Of a DNA stretch of 64,000 bases, positions 51,552 to 61,180 are shown piece by piece. A program made the position numbers and the translations under genes. Source of the DNA: Shimia gijangensis. Lineage in GTDB: Bacteria > Pseudomonadota > Alphaproteobacteria > Rhodobacterales > Rhodobacteraceae. The DNA lies in assembly GCF_900142085.1 (NCBI RefSeq), contig NZ_FQZQ01000013.1, forward strand, positions 59,220 through 123,219, read 5' to 3'. How positions within the stretch are numbered: the stretch's first letter is position 1; each line of letters opens with the position of its first letter. The notes beneath the pieces are model-generated. The model searched no databases. It was not told the origin of the DNA and saw only the letters and a list, made by a program, of their open reading frames with translations.

Positions 51552-52730
51552 TCACCCCAGTTCCAGAACGGCTTTGGACAGGATCGACAACATCACTTCG
51601 GATGTGCCGCCCTCAATTGAGTTGCCTTTGGAGCGCAACCAAAGCGACGCTTTCTCGTCAGCGGCGGCATCGGTAAAATCCCACTCCAACGCGTCCAGAC
51701 CGCCCGCGGCCATCAGCAATTCCTGGCGGCGCTTATTCAGCTCGGTTCCTGTGTACTTCAGCGTCGCGGATTCAGCGCCCAGTTGCTTACCAGCCCGTAT
51801 CCAACTCTTGGCGCGGGCCAGTTCGGCATCAAAGGCAATTTCGTCAATCAGGAAGTCAGCAATGCGACCGCGCAGGATCGGGTCATCCAAGCGACCCTGA
51901 TCATCCAAACCCAAGGCATCGCGTGCGGCTTCGACCAGATCTTCGCTGCCGAATAGAGGAGAATCCGTCGCCCCGATCATTTCGCGTTCATGGGTCAGCA
52001 GGTATTTGGCGATGGTCCAGCCATTGCCTCGATCGCCAACGATCTGTTCCGCTGGGACTTTCACAGCATCAAAGAAAGTCTCGCAAAATGGTGAAGATCC
52101 CGAGATTAGCTGAATCGGTTTGGTGGTGACGCCGGGGCTGGCCATGTCAAACAGCAGGAAGGAAATGCCTTTGTGTTTCACGGCCTCGGGCTCGGTGCGC
52201 ACAAGGCAAAAAATCCAGTCGGCCTGATCGGCGTAGGACGTCCAGATCTTCTGGCCGGACACTTCGAAATGGTCGCCACAGTCGACGCCCTTGGTTTGCA
52301 AGGATGCCAGATCGGACCCGGCACCCGGTTCTGAATAGCCCTGGCACCAGCGGATTTCGCCGCGCGCAATCTGGGGCAGGAAATGCTGTTTTTGGGCGTC
52401 GGTGCCAAAGGCCAAAAGCGCGGGCCCCAGCATCCAGATACCAAAGCTTTGCAATGGCGGTCGCGCATTGATGCGGGCCATCTCTTCTTTCAGAATGCGG
52501 TCCTGATCGCCGCTAAGGGCGGCACCTCCGCAAACTGTTGGCCATGTCGGCACGGTCCAGCCTTTGGCCGCCATGCGCTTGAGCCAGTCCTGTTGGGCCT
52601 GTGATTGAAAGGTCCAATTGCGGCCACCCCAGCATACGTCCGCCTCGGACATCGGCTGGCGCATCTCGTCCGGGCAATTCTCCTCCAGCCACGCGCGGGT
52701 TGCGGCGCGGAATTCATGCAAATCCGTCAT
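51552..52730 (-). CDS. Acyl-CoA dehydrogenase
   Basis: A flavoprotein of 392 residues with the middle-domain motif WCQGYSEPGAGSDLASLQT and the FAD/active region ending KGNSIEGGTSEVMLSILSKAV. It passes electrons to ETF (etfBA at 37-39 kb). AGGTGAC precedes the ATG at 52730; a 6-codon extension was rejected. The pair with 50447-51547 resembles steroid/side-chain type heteromeric enzymes. Confidence 0.92.
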   Translation of the reverse strand: MTDLHEFRAATRAWLEENCPDEMRQPMSEADVCWGGRNWTFQSQAQQDWLKRMAAKGWTVPTWPTVCGGAALSGDQDRILKEEMARINARPPLQSFGIWMLGPALLAFGTDAQKQHFLPQIARGEIRWCQGYSEPGAGSDLASLQTKGVDCGDHFEVSGQKIWTSYADQADWIFCLVRTEPEAVKHKGISFLLFDMASPGVTTKPIQLISGSSPFCETFFDAVKVPAEQIVGDRGNGWTIAKYLLTHEREMIGATDSPLFGSEDLVEAARDALGLDDQGRLDDPILRGRIADFLIDEIAFDAELARAKSWIRAGKQLGAESATLKYTGTELNKRRQELLMAAGGLDALEWDFTDAAADEKASLWLRSKGNSIEGGTSEVMLSILSKAVLELG

Positions 52731-52751
52731 AATGTCACCTGAAATCAAAGG

Positions 52752-52785
52752 TGGAGGGCGCCCGGTCTCAGGCGGGCGCCCTCCA
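52752..52785 (-). terminator. Hairpin between binding protein and acyl-CoA dehydrogenases
   Basis: A perfect 13-bp stem (TGGAGGGCGCCCG and complement, 8-nt loop) immediately past the binding-protein stop. The minus-strand tail is ACCTTTGATTTC, so it may be only a partial stop that reduces expression of the dehydrogenases or protects the upstream mRNA. Confidence 0.65.
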
Positions 52786-52792
52786 TTTGTCT

Positions 52793-53953
52793 TTATTCTT
52801 CGTGAACTTTGACCCAGCCGCCGTCTTTGACGACCGAGACATAAACTGTGTTCGCGCCCTGGTGATCTTCAGGACCATAATCAATGTGGTTACCCACAAG
52901 TTCGTCTGTGTAATCCAGAGTTTCCATCGCTGCGATGAAGCTTTCCTGAGTGAGGTCAGGGCCTGCAGCTTCAAGAGCTCTGACAACCAAACCGGCCGCG
53001 CTATACCCAAGCATCGCAAATCCCGCCGGATCTTCGCCCGTGGCGGCTTTGTATTCTTCGATGAACGCTTTTGGAGCAGGCTCAGCTGCGCGCGCCCACA
53101 AATCTTGCCAGCTTGCAGCCGCATAGAAGCCTTCGGTGATGCCTCCGGGAACCTTGGAAACAACCGTCAGGAAGCTTGCCGATGTACCGAGGAACTTCAT
53201 GTCAGCAAGGCCCATCTTCTTGGCTGTACCAACAACAGTGATCGCTTGGCGAACCGGAATACCAACGGCAATGATTTCACACCCAGCTTCATTCAGCTTG
53301 GACAGCGACCCTACAAAGTCGCTCTCGTCAGGCTTGTGCGTTGTCTCGGCAACAAAGCTGAGGCCCGCCTCTTTGGTGCCTTCCATAGCGCCTTCAAGTA
53401 TCTCTTTGCCAAAGTCACTTGGCAGATACATCGCGCAGACGTTTTTCCCGCCATACTCAGAGGCCAGATATTTCACACCCACACGCGCCTGATCAAAATA
53501 GGACGAAAACGATGTGAATTTGTTGTGCATTGGATCTTGCAGCATCTGACGCGCGGCAGTCAGTGGGGCCACGTTCGGAATGCCTTTGGGGTCGAGCAGT
53601 TTAAAACCCGCCATATTCATGGGTGTGCCGAGGCTTTGCATCATGGCAAAAACCTTGTCGCGGTTCAAAAGCTTGTTATAGCCCTGCATCGCGCGCGGCA
53701 TTTGATAGCCGTGGTCCTCGGTGACGAACCGAATGGTGCGGCCATGCACACCTCCTGCGGCGTTCACTTTGTCAAAATAAAGGTTCGCACCCTTGGTCGC
53801 CGGAACGCCAACAGCCGCGAACACGCCCGACAAGTCATTCACCGAACCGATGATGATCTCAGTGTCGGTCACTCCCTGAGCTTCGGCGGATGCCATTGAC
53901 GCTGCTGCGGTGAAACCCGCCGCCAGAGTCAGTTTTTTTACCAATGTTTTCAT
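52793..53953 (-). CDS. ABC transporter substrate-binding protein, branched-chain amino-acid type
   Basis: A protein of 386 residues with a signal peptide (MKTLVKKLTLAAGFTAAASMASA), the N-terminal EIIIGSVNDLSGVFAAVGVP typical of LivJ-like proteins and the C-terminal GPEDHQGANTVYVSVVKDG. It catches the ligand in the periplasm for the LivHMGF system encoded upstream. In this gene class the ligand is often an aromatic or alicyclic acid, not an amino acid. Confidence 0.92.
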   Translation of the reverse strand: MKTLVKKLTLAAGFTAAASMASAEAQGVTDTEIIIGSVNDLSGVFAAVGVPATKGANLYFDKVNAAGGVHGRTIRFVTEDHGYQMPRAMQGYNKLLNRDKVFAMMQSLGTPMNMAGFKLLDPKGIPNVAPLTAARQMLQDPMHNKFTSFSSYFDQARVGVKYLASEYGGKNVCAMYLPSDFGKEILEGAMEGTKEAGLSFVAETTHKPDESDFVGSLSKLNEAGCEIIAVGIPVRQAITVVGTAKKMGLADMKFLGTSASFLTVVSKVPGGITEGFYAAASWQDLWARAAEPAPKAFIEEYKAATGEDPAGFAMLGYSAAGLVVRALEAAGPDLTQESFIAAMETLDYTDELVGNHIDYGPEDHQGANTVYVSVVKDGGWVKVHEE

Positions 53954-53994
53954 TTTATTCCTCCCGTTTGGTAATTTCTATTTTTTCGCGTTTC

Positions 53995-55878
53995 CTAGTA
54001 CATTTCCTCGATCAGGTGGCTGTGCGCCTTTTCAACATAGCTGCGTTTGAGCTTCATCGTGGCGGTCAGTTCTTCGTCTTCTGCGGTCAAAAGTACGTCG
54101 ATCAGGCGAAAATCCTTGATCTGTTCGACGCGCGCGAACTCTTTGTTCACGGACTTTACTTCGGCTTCGATCAGGTCCTTGACCTCTTTCGCCGCGCAGA
54201 GCGAGGCAAAGTTCGAAAACGGCACTTTCTGGTCCTGAGCGTATTTCTCGACGTTCTCCTGATCAATCATAATCAGCGCTGTCAGGAATTTGCGTCGGTC
54301 ACCAATAATAACCGCATCAGAAATATAGTGCGAAAACTTGAGACGGCTTTCGATTTCGGCGGGCGTTATGTTTTTGCCGCCAGCCGTGATGATGATGTCC
54401 TTGAGACGTCCGGTGATGGTCACAAAGCCGGCGTCATTCACGCTGCCCACATCACCGGTTCGCAGCCAGCCATCGTCGGTAAAGGTTTCAGCGGTTTTTT
54501 CATTGTTGCGCCAATAGCCCTGAAAGTTATTGAGGCCCTTGGTCTGGATTTCACCATCGTCAGCAATCCGGAGATCGTATCCGGGGATTGGCATTCCAAT
54601 CGTTCCCACAGTGTTTTCATGTCGCGTGTTCATCGTGGCCAGGCCAGCGGTCTCTGTCATGCCGTAACCTTCGACCAAGGGCACACCGATGGACCAATAC
54701 CATTTCAGCAATTCTGGCGAGATCGGTGCAGCTCCTGTGCCGCCGCGACGCATCCGGTCAAAGCCGAGCATACGGCGCAGGTTACGCAGAACCAGCTTGT
54801 CCCACAGCCAGAAATTCGCCGCCACGCCAGCAGGGACGGGTTTGCCTCCTATCAGATAGCCAGCGCGCTTTTGGCCTGCCTTCATCGCCAGACCATAAGC
54901 CAATCGCCCTGCCGGAGTGGCCTCTTGCACCATAATAAGGACTTGGGAGTAGATTTTTTCCCAGACCCGCGGCACAGCCGTGAACGTATTGGGGGAAACC
55001 TCTTGCAGGTTGTTGAAAACCGTTTCGGGGCTTTCGGCAAAATTCACGATGCATTTGCCTGCCAATGGGAAATAGATCGACACATCCCGTTCCAGAATGT
55101 GACAAAGCGGCAGGAAACAAAGCTGTTCATCCGTTTCAAGCACCGCCAGACGACGGGCCCCTGCCTCGATCGCTGCCATGATGTTTTCATGCCCCAGCAT
55201 GGCCCCTTTGGGCATACCCGTTGTTCCGGATGTATAAATCAACAGGGCTGTGTCTTCTGGTTTGGCGATTGCAATCTCGGCCTCAAACGCATTGGGATCT
55301 TCGGCATCCGCAGCCTTGCCAATCTCATATAGTTCGCTGATCAACATGCAACGCGGGTGGTCCAGATCGTGCAGACCCTCGTCTTCCAGGATGATGACTT
55401 TGAGAAGGCTTGGCATCTCGTCTTCGTGGGTCAAAAACTTGTCCAGCTGCTCTTCGTTTTCGACCACCAGAAAACGGCTGCCACTATCGTTTACCAGATA
55501 ATTCAGCTGTGATCCGGAATCGGTGGTGTAAACACCTGACGCGATGCCACCAACCGACTGGATACCCATATCGAAATAGGCCCACTCTTTGCGATCCTCT
55601 GACAGGATCGACACCACTTCGCCACGCTTGAGACCCAGCTTGCGCAGGCCCATGCCGATCCAGAGAGCGTGATTCCAATAATCATTCCACGTGAATTCTT
55701 TCCAAATCCCGAGGTCTTTTTCGCGGTGTATGGTTTTTGGCCCCAGATCGGCACAACGTTTCTGGAACAACTCAACGATTGTCGTGCAGCTATCGACGCG
55801 CACAGGACGTTGCCCGGCTTCGGCGTTGTAGGTCACACCATTGATTGTGGTCGATTTTACAGGGGTTTGCATGTTCAT
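53995..55878 (-). CDS. AMP-dependent acyl-CoA synthetase (long-chain type)
   Basis: A protein of 627 residues with the ATP-binding P-loop-like LLIYTSGTTGMPKGAML (A3), VEGYGMTETAG and the hinge/A8 region GWLRTGDVGSVNDAG...GRLKDIIITAGGKNI. It activates a carboxylic acid with ATP and CoA. GGAGGTGA precedes the ATG at 55878 (MNMQTPVKS). It lies between livF and the binding-protein gene, so the imported acid is probably activated on entry. Confidence 0.92.
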   Translation of the reverse strand: MNMQTPVKSTTINGVTYNAEAGQRPVRVDSCTTIVELFQKRCADLGPKTIHREKDLGIWKEFTWNDYWNHALWIGMGLRKLGLKRGEVVSILSEDRKEWAYFDMGIQSVGGIASGVYTTDSGSQLNYLVNDSGSRFLVVENEEQLDKFLTHEDEMPSLLKVIILEDEGLHDLDHPRCMLISELYEIGKAADAEDPNAFEAEIAIAKPEDTALLIYTSGTTGMPKGAMLGHENIMAAIEAGARRLAVLETDEQLCFLPLCHILERDVSIYFPLAGKCIVNFAESPETVFNNLQEVSPNTFTAVPRVWEKIYSQVLIMVQEATPAGRLAYGLAMKAGQKRAGYLIGGKPVPAGVAANFWLWDKLVLRNLRRMLGFDRMRRGGTGAAPISPELLKWYWSIGVPLVEGYGMTETAGLATMNTRHENTVGTIGMPIPGYDLRIADDGEIQTKGLNNFQGYWRNNEKTAETFTDDGWLRTGDVGSVNDAGFVTITGRLKDIIITAGGKNITPAEIESRLKFSHYISDAVIIGDRRKFLTALIMIDQENVEKYAQDQKVPFSNFASLCAAKEVKDLIEAEVKSVNKEFARVEQIKDFRLIDVLLTAEDEELTATMKLKRSYVEKAHSHLIEEMY

Positions 55879-55883
55879 CGCGC

Positions 55884-56657
55884 TCACCTCCAAGTTTTCT
55901 TGCGTTTCCAGCGGCGTTGTTCACGCGCGCCGTCTTCCTGCACACCCAGATAGAAATTCTGAATGTCTTCGGATTTCATCAACTCGTCTGCGGTGCCGTC
56001 CATCACGATGCGGCCCACTTCCATGACATAGCCATCATGCGCCAGCTCGAGCGCGGCGCTGGCGTTCTGTTCCACCAGCATCATGGTCATGTTTTGCTCG
56101 TCATTGAGACGTTTGAGGATAGTGAAAATCTCTTTCACCAACAATGGTGAGAGGCCGAGCGACGGCTCGTCCAGCAACATCACCTTGGGTTTACCCATCA
56201 GCCCGCGACCAATAGCCAGCATTTGCTGCTGGCCGCCGGACAGCGTGCCCGCCTCTTGGTTGCGACGCTCTTTCAGGATTGGGAAATAGTCAAACACCAT
56301 CTCGCGATCCCGTTCGATGCCATGCGAGTCGCTGCGGGTAAACGCCCCAAGTGCCAGGTTTTCTTCGACCGTCATCAGCGGGAACACTTCGCGCCCCTCT
56401 GGCACGTGCACGATGCCATCATGCACAATCTTGTGTGGCTCGCGCCCTTGGATTTCGAGACCTTCAAAGATGATCTGGCCCTTTTCGGGATCCATCACAC
56501 CGGAGATGGTTTTCATCAGGGTGGTCTTGCCGGCACCATTAGCGCCAAGGATCGACACAATGCGCCCCTGATGCACATCCAATGACACGCCGCGAATGGC
56601 CATGATCGGGCCATAGAAGCTTTCGATATTGCGGATTTTCAGGATTGGATCACTCAT
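55884..56657 (-). CDS. livF: ABC transporter ATP-binding protein LivF type
   Basis: A protein of 257 residues with Walker A GANGAGKT (near residue 38), signature LSGGQQQMLAIGRGLM and Walker B VMLLDEPSLGLSP. Basic C-terminal tail (REQRRWKRKKTWR) is unusual for LivF. It overlaps livG by 4 bp and ends 5 bp before the synthetase start. Confidence 0.93.
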   Translation of the reverse strand: MSDPILKIRNIESFYGPIMAIRGVSLDVHQGRIVSILGANGAGKTTLMKTISGVMDPEKGQIIFEGLEIQGREPHKIVHDGIVHVPEGREVFPLMTVEENLALGAFTRSDSHGIERDREMVFDYFPILKERRNQEAGTLSGGQQQMLAIGRGLMGKPKVMLLDEPSLGLSPLLVKEIFTILKRLNDEQNMTMMLVEQNASAALELAHDGYVMEVGRIVMDGTADELMKSEDIQNFYLGVQEDGAREQRRWKRKKTWR

Positions 56658-57418
56658 GCCACATGCCCCAGATAGGCTTCGATCACGGCCGGATCGGATT
56701 GCACTTCGACCGGGGTGCCCAGCGCCAGTTTCGCGCCATCAGCCATGGCCAGCACACGGTCGGACACGCCCGACACCAGCCCCATATCATGTTCGACCAT
56801 CAGCACGGTGATACCCATCTGCCGGCGAATATCATCGATCCACCAGCGCATGTCGGTGGTTTCCTCAACCGACAGGCCAGAGGCGGGTTCGTCCAGCAAC
56901 AATAGTTTGGGATCAGTGGCCAGTGCGCGGGCCACCTCAACCACTTTACGCACGCCATAGGGCAGACCGGCGATACGTTTTTCGCGGTAGGCCTGAAGAT
57001 CAAGGAAATCGATGATTTCTTCGACCATGTGGCGGTTTTGAACTTCCTGTTTTTTGACTGATGGCGTGAAGAAAAGCTCAGTCAGGAAATTGCTTTGACG
57101 GTGGCGATGACGTCCGACCAGCAGGTTTTCCAGAACGGTGGCCTGATCGAACAGTTCGATATTCTGAAAGGTCCGGGCCACGCCAAAGGCTGCGACACCG
57201 CTGGGTTTGGATTTCAGCAGGTCATGGCCATCGAATTTAATCGACCCGTTGTGCGGGTCATAAAACCGAGAGATCAGGTTGAACACTGTCGACTTGCCAG
57301 CCCCATTGGGGCCGACGATGGCAAAGACTTCGCCCTCTTCGACTGAAAAGGACAGATTGTCGACGGCTGTCACGCCCCCGAATTTGAGCGTCACGTCTTT
57401 TAGTTCGAGAAAACTCAT
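56654..57418 (-). CDS. livG: ABC transporter ATP-binding protein LivG type
   Basis: A protein of 254 residues with Walker A GPNGAGKST, the LivG-specific helical insert (about 95-120) and Walker B LLLLDEPASGLS followed by LMVEHDMG. The signature region reads IAGLPYGVRKVVEVARAL. It overlaps livM and livF by 4 bp each. Confidence 0.93.
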   Translation of the reverse strand: MSFLELKDVTLKFGGVTAVDNLSFSVEEGEVFAIVGPNGAGKSTVFNLISRFYDPHNGSIKFDGHDLLKSKPSGVAAFGVARTFQNIELFDQATVLENLLVGRHRHRQSNFLTELFFTPSVKKQEVQNRHMVEEIIDFLDLQAYREKRIAGLPYGVRKVVEVARALATDPKLLLLDEPASGLSVEETTDMRWWIDDIRRQMGITVLMVEHDMGLVSGVSDRVLAMADGAKLALGTPVEVQSDPAVIEAYLGHVA

Positions 57419-58512
57419 CTCAGACGCTCCGTTTTCAGATAGGATTTCTGACGTTTGAACATGTCCTTGCGATAGAACGGGAAAAGCTCAAAGAACGTGC
57501 GCACCTTGAGCCAGCGGCCGTAAAGCCCCATCGGTTCAAACAGGATAAAGGCAATCAGGATCATACCAAACACGCCAAACTCAAGCCCCGGAATGGCAAC
57601 ATTGCTGCCCCCGAAAACCGATCCGACCCATTCTTTGGACAGCGACAGGAATTGCGGCAGAAATCCAATCACGATGGCGCCAAAGAATGCTCCGTGAATG
57701 GATCCAAGGCCACCAATGACGATCATCATCAGCAGTTCGATTGAGATAATAACGCTAAAGGTTTCATTGTTGAACGCGCCCGCGAACAATCCCATCAATG
57801 CGCCACCCAGTCCGGTGATCGCGCAGGAAATGCCAAAGGAAATCGCCTTGGTGCGGGCCACATCAATGCCGATGGCTTGGGCCGAGACTTCTGAATCCCG
57901 CACCGCAATAAAGCTGCGCCCGAGCGGTGCACGCAGGATGTTGATATAGCCTAGTGTGACCACGACGACGACGCCAAGCGTCAGATAGTAAAACTCGCGC
58001 GGGGTGCCCCAGCGGTCGATCATAATGCCAAACACATTCACCGATGGCGCGTATTTACCACCCACTCCACCTGTCCAGGGTTCAGTCAGAACAATGATGT
58101 CGTCCACAAGGATCGACATCGCCATGGTGGCAATCGCCAGATAGATACCATGCAAGCGAAGTGCCGGAATGGCGATGACCATGCCCACCAGCCCGGTGAT
58201 GATCCCGGCCAGCGGGAAGGCGAGCATAAATGGCAGACCCTGTTCCATCAGAATAATGTTGGTGTAACAGCCCATCGCCAGAAACGCCGCGTGGCCAAGG
58301 CTTGCCTGTCCGGTGTGTCCGGTCAGAACCATCAGCCCCATGCCGGCAATCGCCCAGATCAGGACGTTGTTCAGCTCGCCCAGATAAAACGCATCAATCA
58401 CAAAAGGCGCCGCAAGCATCAGAGTCAACAGCAGAAGGTAAAGCACCAGCTGATAGCGGTCTTTCCAGGGACGGATGTCTTGCATGTAGTCGGTTTTGAA
58501 AACAATACGCAT
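57415..58512 (-). CDS. livM: Branched-chain-type ABC permease LivM
   Basis: A protein of 365 residues with about ten membrane segments, the permease motif GINIDVARTKAISF-like region (SAQAIGIDVARTKAI) and MIVIGGLGSIHGAFFGA. A basic C-terminal extension (FYRKDMFKRQKSYLK) is present. AAAGGTG precedes the ATG 4 bp past livH. Confidence 0.92.
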   Translation of the reverse strand: MRIVFKTDYMQDIRPWKDRYQLVLYLLLLTLMLAAPFVIDAFYLGELNNVLIWAIAGMGLMVLTGHTGQASLGHAAFLAMGCYTNIILMEQGLPFMLAFPLAGIITGLVGMVIAIPALRLHGIYLAIATMAMSILVDDIIVLTEPWTGGVGGKYAPSVNVFGIMIDRWGTPREFYYLTLGVVVVVTLGYINILRAPLGRSFIAVRDSEVSAQAIGIDVARTKAISFGISCAITGLGGALMGLFAGAFNNETFSVIISIELLMMIVIGGLGSIHGAFFGAIVIGFLPQFLSLSKEWVGSVFGGSNVAIPGLEFGVFGMILIAFILFEPMGLYGRWLKVRTFFELFPFYRKDMFKRQKSYLKTERLR

Positions 58513-58516
58513 GGGG

Positions 58517-59392
58517 CTACACCTTTTTCACGCGCACTTGGCTGAACAGCCCGTGCGGACGGAAGATCAGCACCGCCAGCAGCAGTGCATAAGGTGCGAT
58601 CTGACTGTAGCCTGCTGCAATGTAGCGGCTGGCGAAGGGCTCGATAATGCCGACGATCAACCCGCCCGCAAGCGCGCCGGGAAGGCTGCCAAAGCCACCG
58701 ATCACAGCCGCAGCAAAGGCTTTGATGCCCATCAGGCCTGTGTTGGGGTCTACAGCACCCTTGGCGGCAAACAGAATACCAGCGACGCAAGCCACGGCCC
58801 CGGCCAGTGCCCAGATAAAGCCCTGAACCCGTTTGACCGGAATACCCATATAATAGGCCGCAAGCTGGTTCTGCGAAGCGCCTTGCATGGCCAGACCCAT
58901 TTTGGTTCTGTTGAAAAATTCATAAAGACCCCAGGTCAGCAAGATGGTCACAATGATCACCGCCACATCCTCAAGCCCCAGAACAAGCCCTCCAAAGTGC
59001 AGCTCTTTGCCTGCCAGCGGGTTTTGCAACGACTGTGGCTCGTGGCCCCAGATCAGACCCGCGACAAAGCGGATGACAAAGCCCAGCGCGATGGTCAGGA
59101 TCACTACAGCCGTCTGGCTTTCGCCAAACATCAGGCGGATTACAAACCGATCCAGTAAGTAGCCCAAGAACGCCATGATCCCAATTGAGATCGGCAAGGC
59201 CATCCAGAACGGCAATCCCATATACTCGGTGTTGGTCAGACCAATCGTAAAAAACGCGCCCAGCATCATGAAGTCGCCTTGGGCGAAGTTCACGGCTTCG
59301 GTCGCCTTATAGATCAGAACAAAGCCAAGCGCGATCAGGCCGTATACACAGCCATTCGCAAGCCCGCTGATCAGCAGTTGCAAAATATCCAA
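58517..59392 (-). CDS. livH: Branched-chain-type ABC permease LivH, TTG start
   Basis: A protein of 291 residues (MDILQLLISGLANGCVYGLI) with about eight membrane helices and the EAVNFAQGDFMMLGAF and AAVIGGFGSLPGALAGG motifs. The start codon is TTG, but GGGGAGGAA is well placed and no ATG gives the family N-terminus. With LivM it forms the channel; LivG and LivF drive it. Confidence 0.92.
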   Translation of the reverse strand: MDILQLLISGLANGCVYGLIALGFVLIYKATEAVNFAQGDFMMLGAFFTIGLTNTEYMGLPFWMALPISIGIMAFLGYLLDRFVIRLMFGESQTAVVILTIALGFVIRFVAGLIWGHEPQSLQNPLAGKELHFGGLVLGLEDVAVIIVTILLTWGLYEFFNRTKMGLAMQGASQNQLAAYYMGIPVKRVQGFIWALAGAVACVAGILFAAKGAVDPNTGLMGIKAFAAAVIGGFGSLPGALAGGLIVGIIEPFASRYIAAGYSQIAPYALLLAVLIFRPHGLFSQVRVKKV

Positions 59393-59425
59393 GTCTTCCT
59401 CCCCGCGCCGGTTGACCAGCGTCCT

Positions 59426-59461
59426 GATGTTGCTTCGGGCTCCTCTTCCCTCGGCAACATC
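59426..59461 (-). terminator. Long-loop hairpin between the MDR gene and livH
   Basis: GATGTTGC/GCAACATC, 8-bp stem with a 20-nt loop, directly past the MDR stop. No U run follows, so it may be a processing or partial stop. Confidence 0.4.
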
Positions 59462-59469
59462 TGATTATA

Positions 59470-60504
59470 CTATGGCGTAATCATCACCTTACCGTCAGTC
59501 TTTTTCAGGGCTTCGGCCAGGTTTGACACAACGTCACGAAGCGGCAAGTGAGCCGAAACATCGGTTTTCCAGCGCCCATCCGCGAAACGCGCCTGCACTT
59601 CTCCAACCACGCGAATCTGATCCGCAGGTGGGGTTGAGCGCATCCAACTGGTGAGCCAAAAGCCCTCGATCTGTTTACCCATAAAGATGAATTGCCCCAT
59701 CTGGGTCAGCTTGGGCGGCTCGTTGCTCAGCTTGCCATAGCTGATCCAACGCGCTTTGTTTGGCATGGCTGTGAATATCTGTTCAGACAGCTGGTCAGAC
59801 ACCGCATCCAAGAAAACGCGCGGTTTCAACTCGGCAGAAATCGCTGCAAATTTCTGGAGCAACTCTGGGTCGGTGGTCACCAAAACCTCTGCCGCGCCCA
59901 TCTCTTTGAGTGGTGCAACGGCCTCTTCCCGGCGTACAAGCGCAATGGTTTTGAGCCCCAGATCACGGCCCAACGACACCATCAACTTGCCCAATTGGCT
60001 GGTTGCTGCGGACACCACAAAGGCGTCCCCGGCTTGACGGGCAATATCAACCATCGCCATCGCGGTGAGCGGGTTCACAATTTGCGCGGCCCCGTCATCG
60101 TCGGACACATCCGGACGCAAAGGGATGCAATTGATCGCATCTGTTGTGGCGTATTCCGCCCAGGCACCGGAACACCCTTGGGCAACAACAAAGCTGACGC
60201 GCTGGCCCACCATCTTTTCGGCGCCAGCACCAGCAGCCACGATGTCTCCACAACCTTCAAAACCTGCAGGGTTGCCTTTGAGCCGAGGTTGGCCGTATTC
60301 GCCCTTGATAAAATGCAGATCAGACGGGTTTACGGAAGCCACACGAAGCTTGATCAACACCTGACCCGGACCCGGAGTGGGCACTGCAATGTCAGCTGGC
60401 TCCAGATACTCGGACGCGTCCGAAATCGCGGGACCGTCGGACCGGCCAGAATAGCCATCACCTTTTTGCAGAACCGCAAACATCGTCGTTGGAATATCGC
60501 TCAT
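59470..60504 (-). CDS. Zinc-independent MDR/quinone-oxidoreductase-like protein
   Basis: A protein of 344 residues of the medium-chain dehydrogenase superfamily, with the QOR-like N-terminus (VASVNPSDLHFIKGEYGQP), AGFEGCGDIVAAGAG and a cofactor region SAATSQLGKLMVSLGRDLGLKTIALVR lacking zinc ligands. It lies 10 bp past the TetR gene and may act on an enoyl-CoA or quinone in the same pathway. Confidence 0.85.
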   Translation of the reverse strand: MSDIPTTMFAVLQKGDGYSGRSDGPAISDASEYLEPADIAVPTPGPGQVLIKLRVASVNPSDLHFIKGEYGQPRLKGNPAGFEGCGDIVAAGAGAEKMVGQRVSFVVAQGCSGAWAEYATTDAINCIPLRPDVSDDDGAAQIVNPLTAMAMVDIARQAGDAFVVSAATSQLGKLMVSLGRDLGLKTIALVRREEAVAPLKEMGAAEVLVTTDPELLQKFAAISAELKPRVFLDAVSDQLSEQIFTAMPNKARWISYGKLSNEPPKLTQMGQFIFMGKQIEGFWLTSWMRSTPPADQIRVVGEVQARFADGRWKTDVSAHLPLRDVVSNLAEALKKTDGKVMITP

Positions 60505-60514
60505 TTCAGCCTCC

Positions 60515-61180
60515 TCAGCTGCGTATCGAGAGAATAGGGAACTCTGCTACGCCCACCCCAGCCAGTGCAAAGCGCACAACGTCTTCGGCAATGGTTGCAT
60601 ATTTTTCATCATCATCCCCTTCGCGAGGTCGGTACCAGAACACTGGTCCATTCAAGGCGACAAGATAGCTTTGCAGAATGTAGGACATGCGGCCAAGCTT
60701 GAGGTCACCCGCATCACACCCCGCCTGCAGCACTTCGCGAAAGCACGCCTCAAAGGCGTTTCGTTCGCCTAAATGACGCTCCATTGCGGCGCGTTGAAAC
60801 TCGGTTGTTGCGCCAAAGCGCTGCATCTGAAGTCCATCCAGCAAAACCTGCATATAGGAATGGTGTTGCATCATGGCCTTAACGTGACCCGTGGACATTG
60901 CTGCCAACTTTTCGACAGGTGGCAAGTCGGACTCGTAACCGGGGCGAATGGCATCAAAGGCCAACGCCATCGCGCGATCCCGTACTGCATTGAACAGATC
61001 CATCTTGGACGGAAAGTAATGGTACACCCGCCCCTTGGTCGCCCCCAGATACCGCGCCACCGTGTCGATCGAGGTGGCAGAGAAACCCTGTTTCTGAAAG
61101 CATTCCGCCGCCGCAACCAAAAGCTCTTCATAGCGGTCGCGTTTTTCAGGTTTGGGAACACGAGGCAAAGCGCTGGTCAT
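60515..61180 (-). CDS. TetR-family transcriptional regulator
   Basis: A protein of 221 residues (MTSALPRVPKPEKRDRYEEL) with the N-terminal helix-turn-helix (FSATSIDTVARYLGATKGRVYHYFPSK, in the 33-60 region) and a C-terminal ligand domain. A palindrome lies about 45 bp upstream (61223-61240). I infer that it represses its own gene and the downstream MDR-liv run, with a CoA-thioester or acid as inducer, as in FadR/PaaR types. Confidence 0.9.
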   Translation of the reverse strand: MTSALPRVPKPEKRDRYEELLVAAAECFQKQGFSATSIDTVARYLGATKGRVYHYFPSKMDLFNAVRDRAMALAFDAIRPGYESDLPPVEKLAAMSTGHVKAMMQHHSYMQVLLDGLQMQRFGATTEFQRAAMERHLGERNAFEACFREVLQAGCDAGDLKLGRMSYILQSYLVALNGPVFWYRPREGDDDEKYATIAEDVVRFALAGVGVAEFPILSIRS

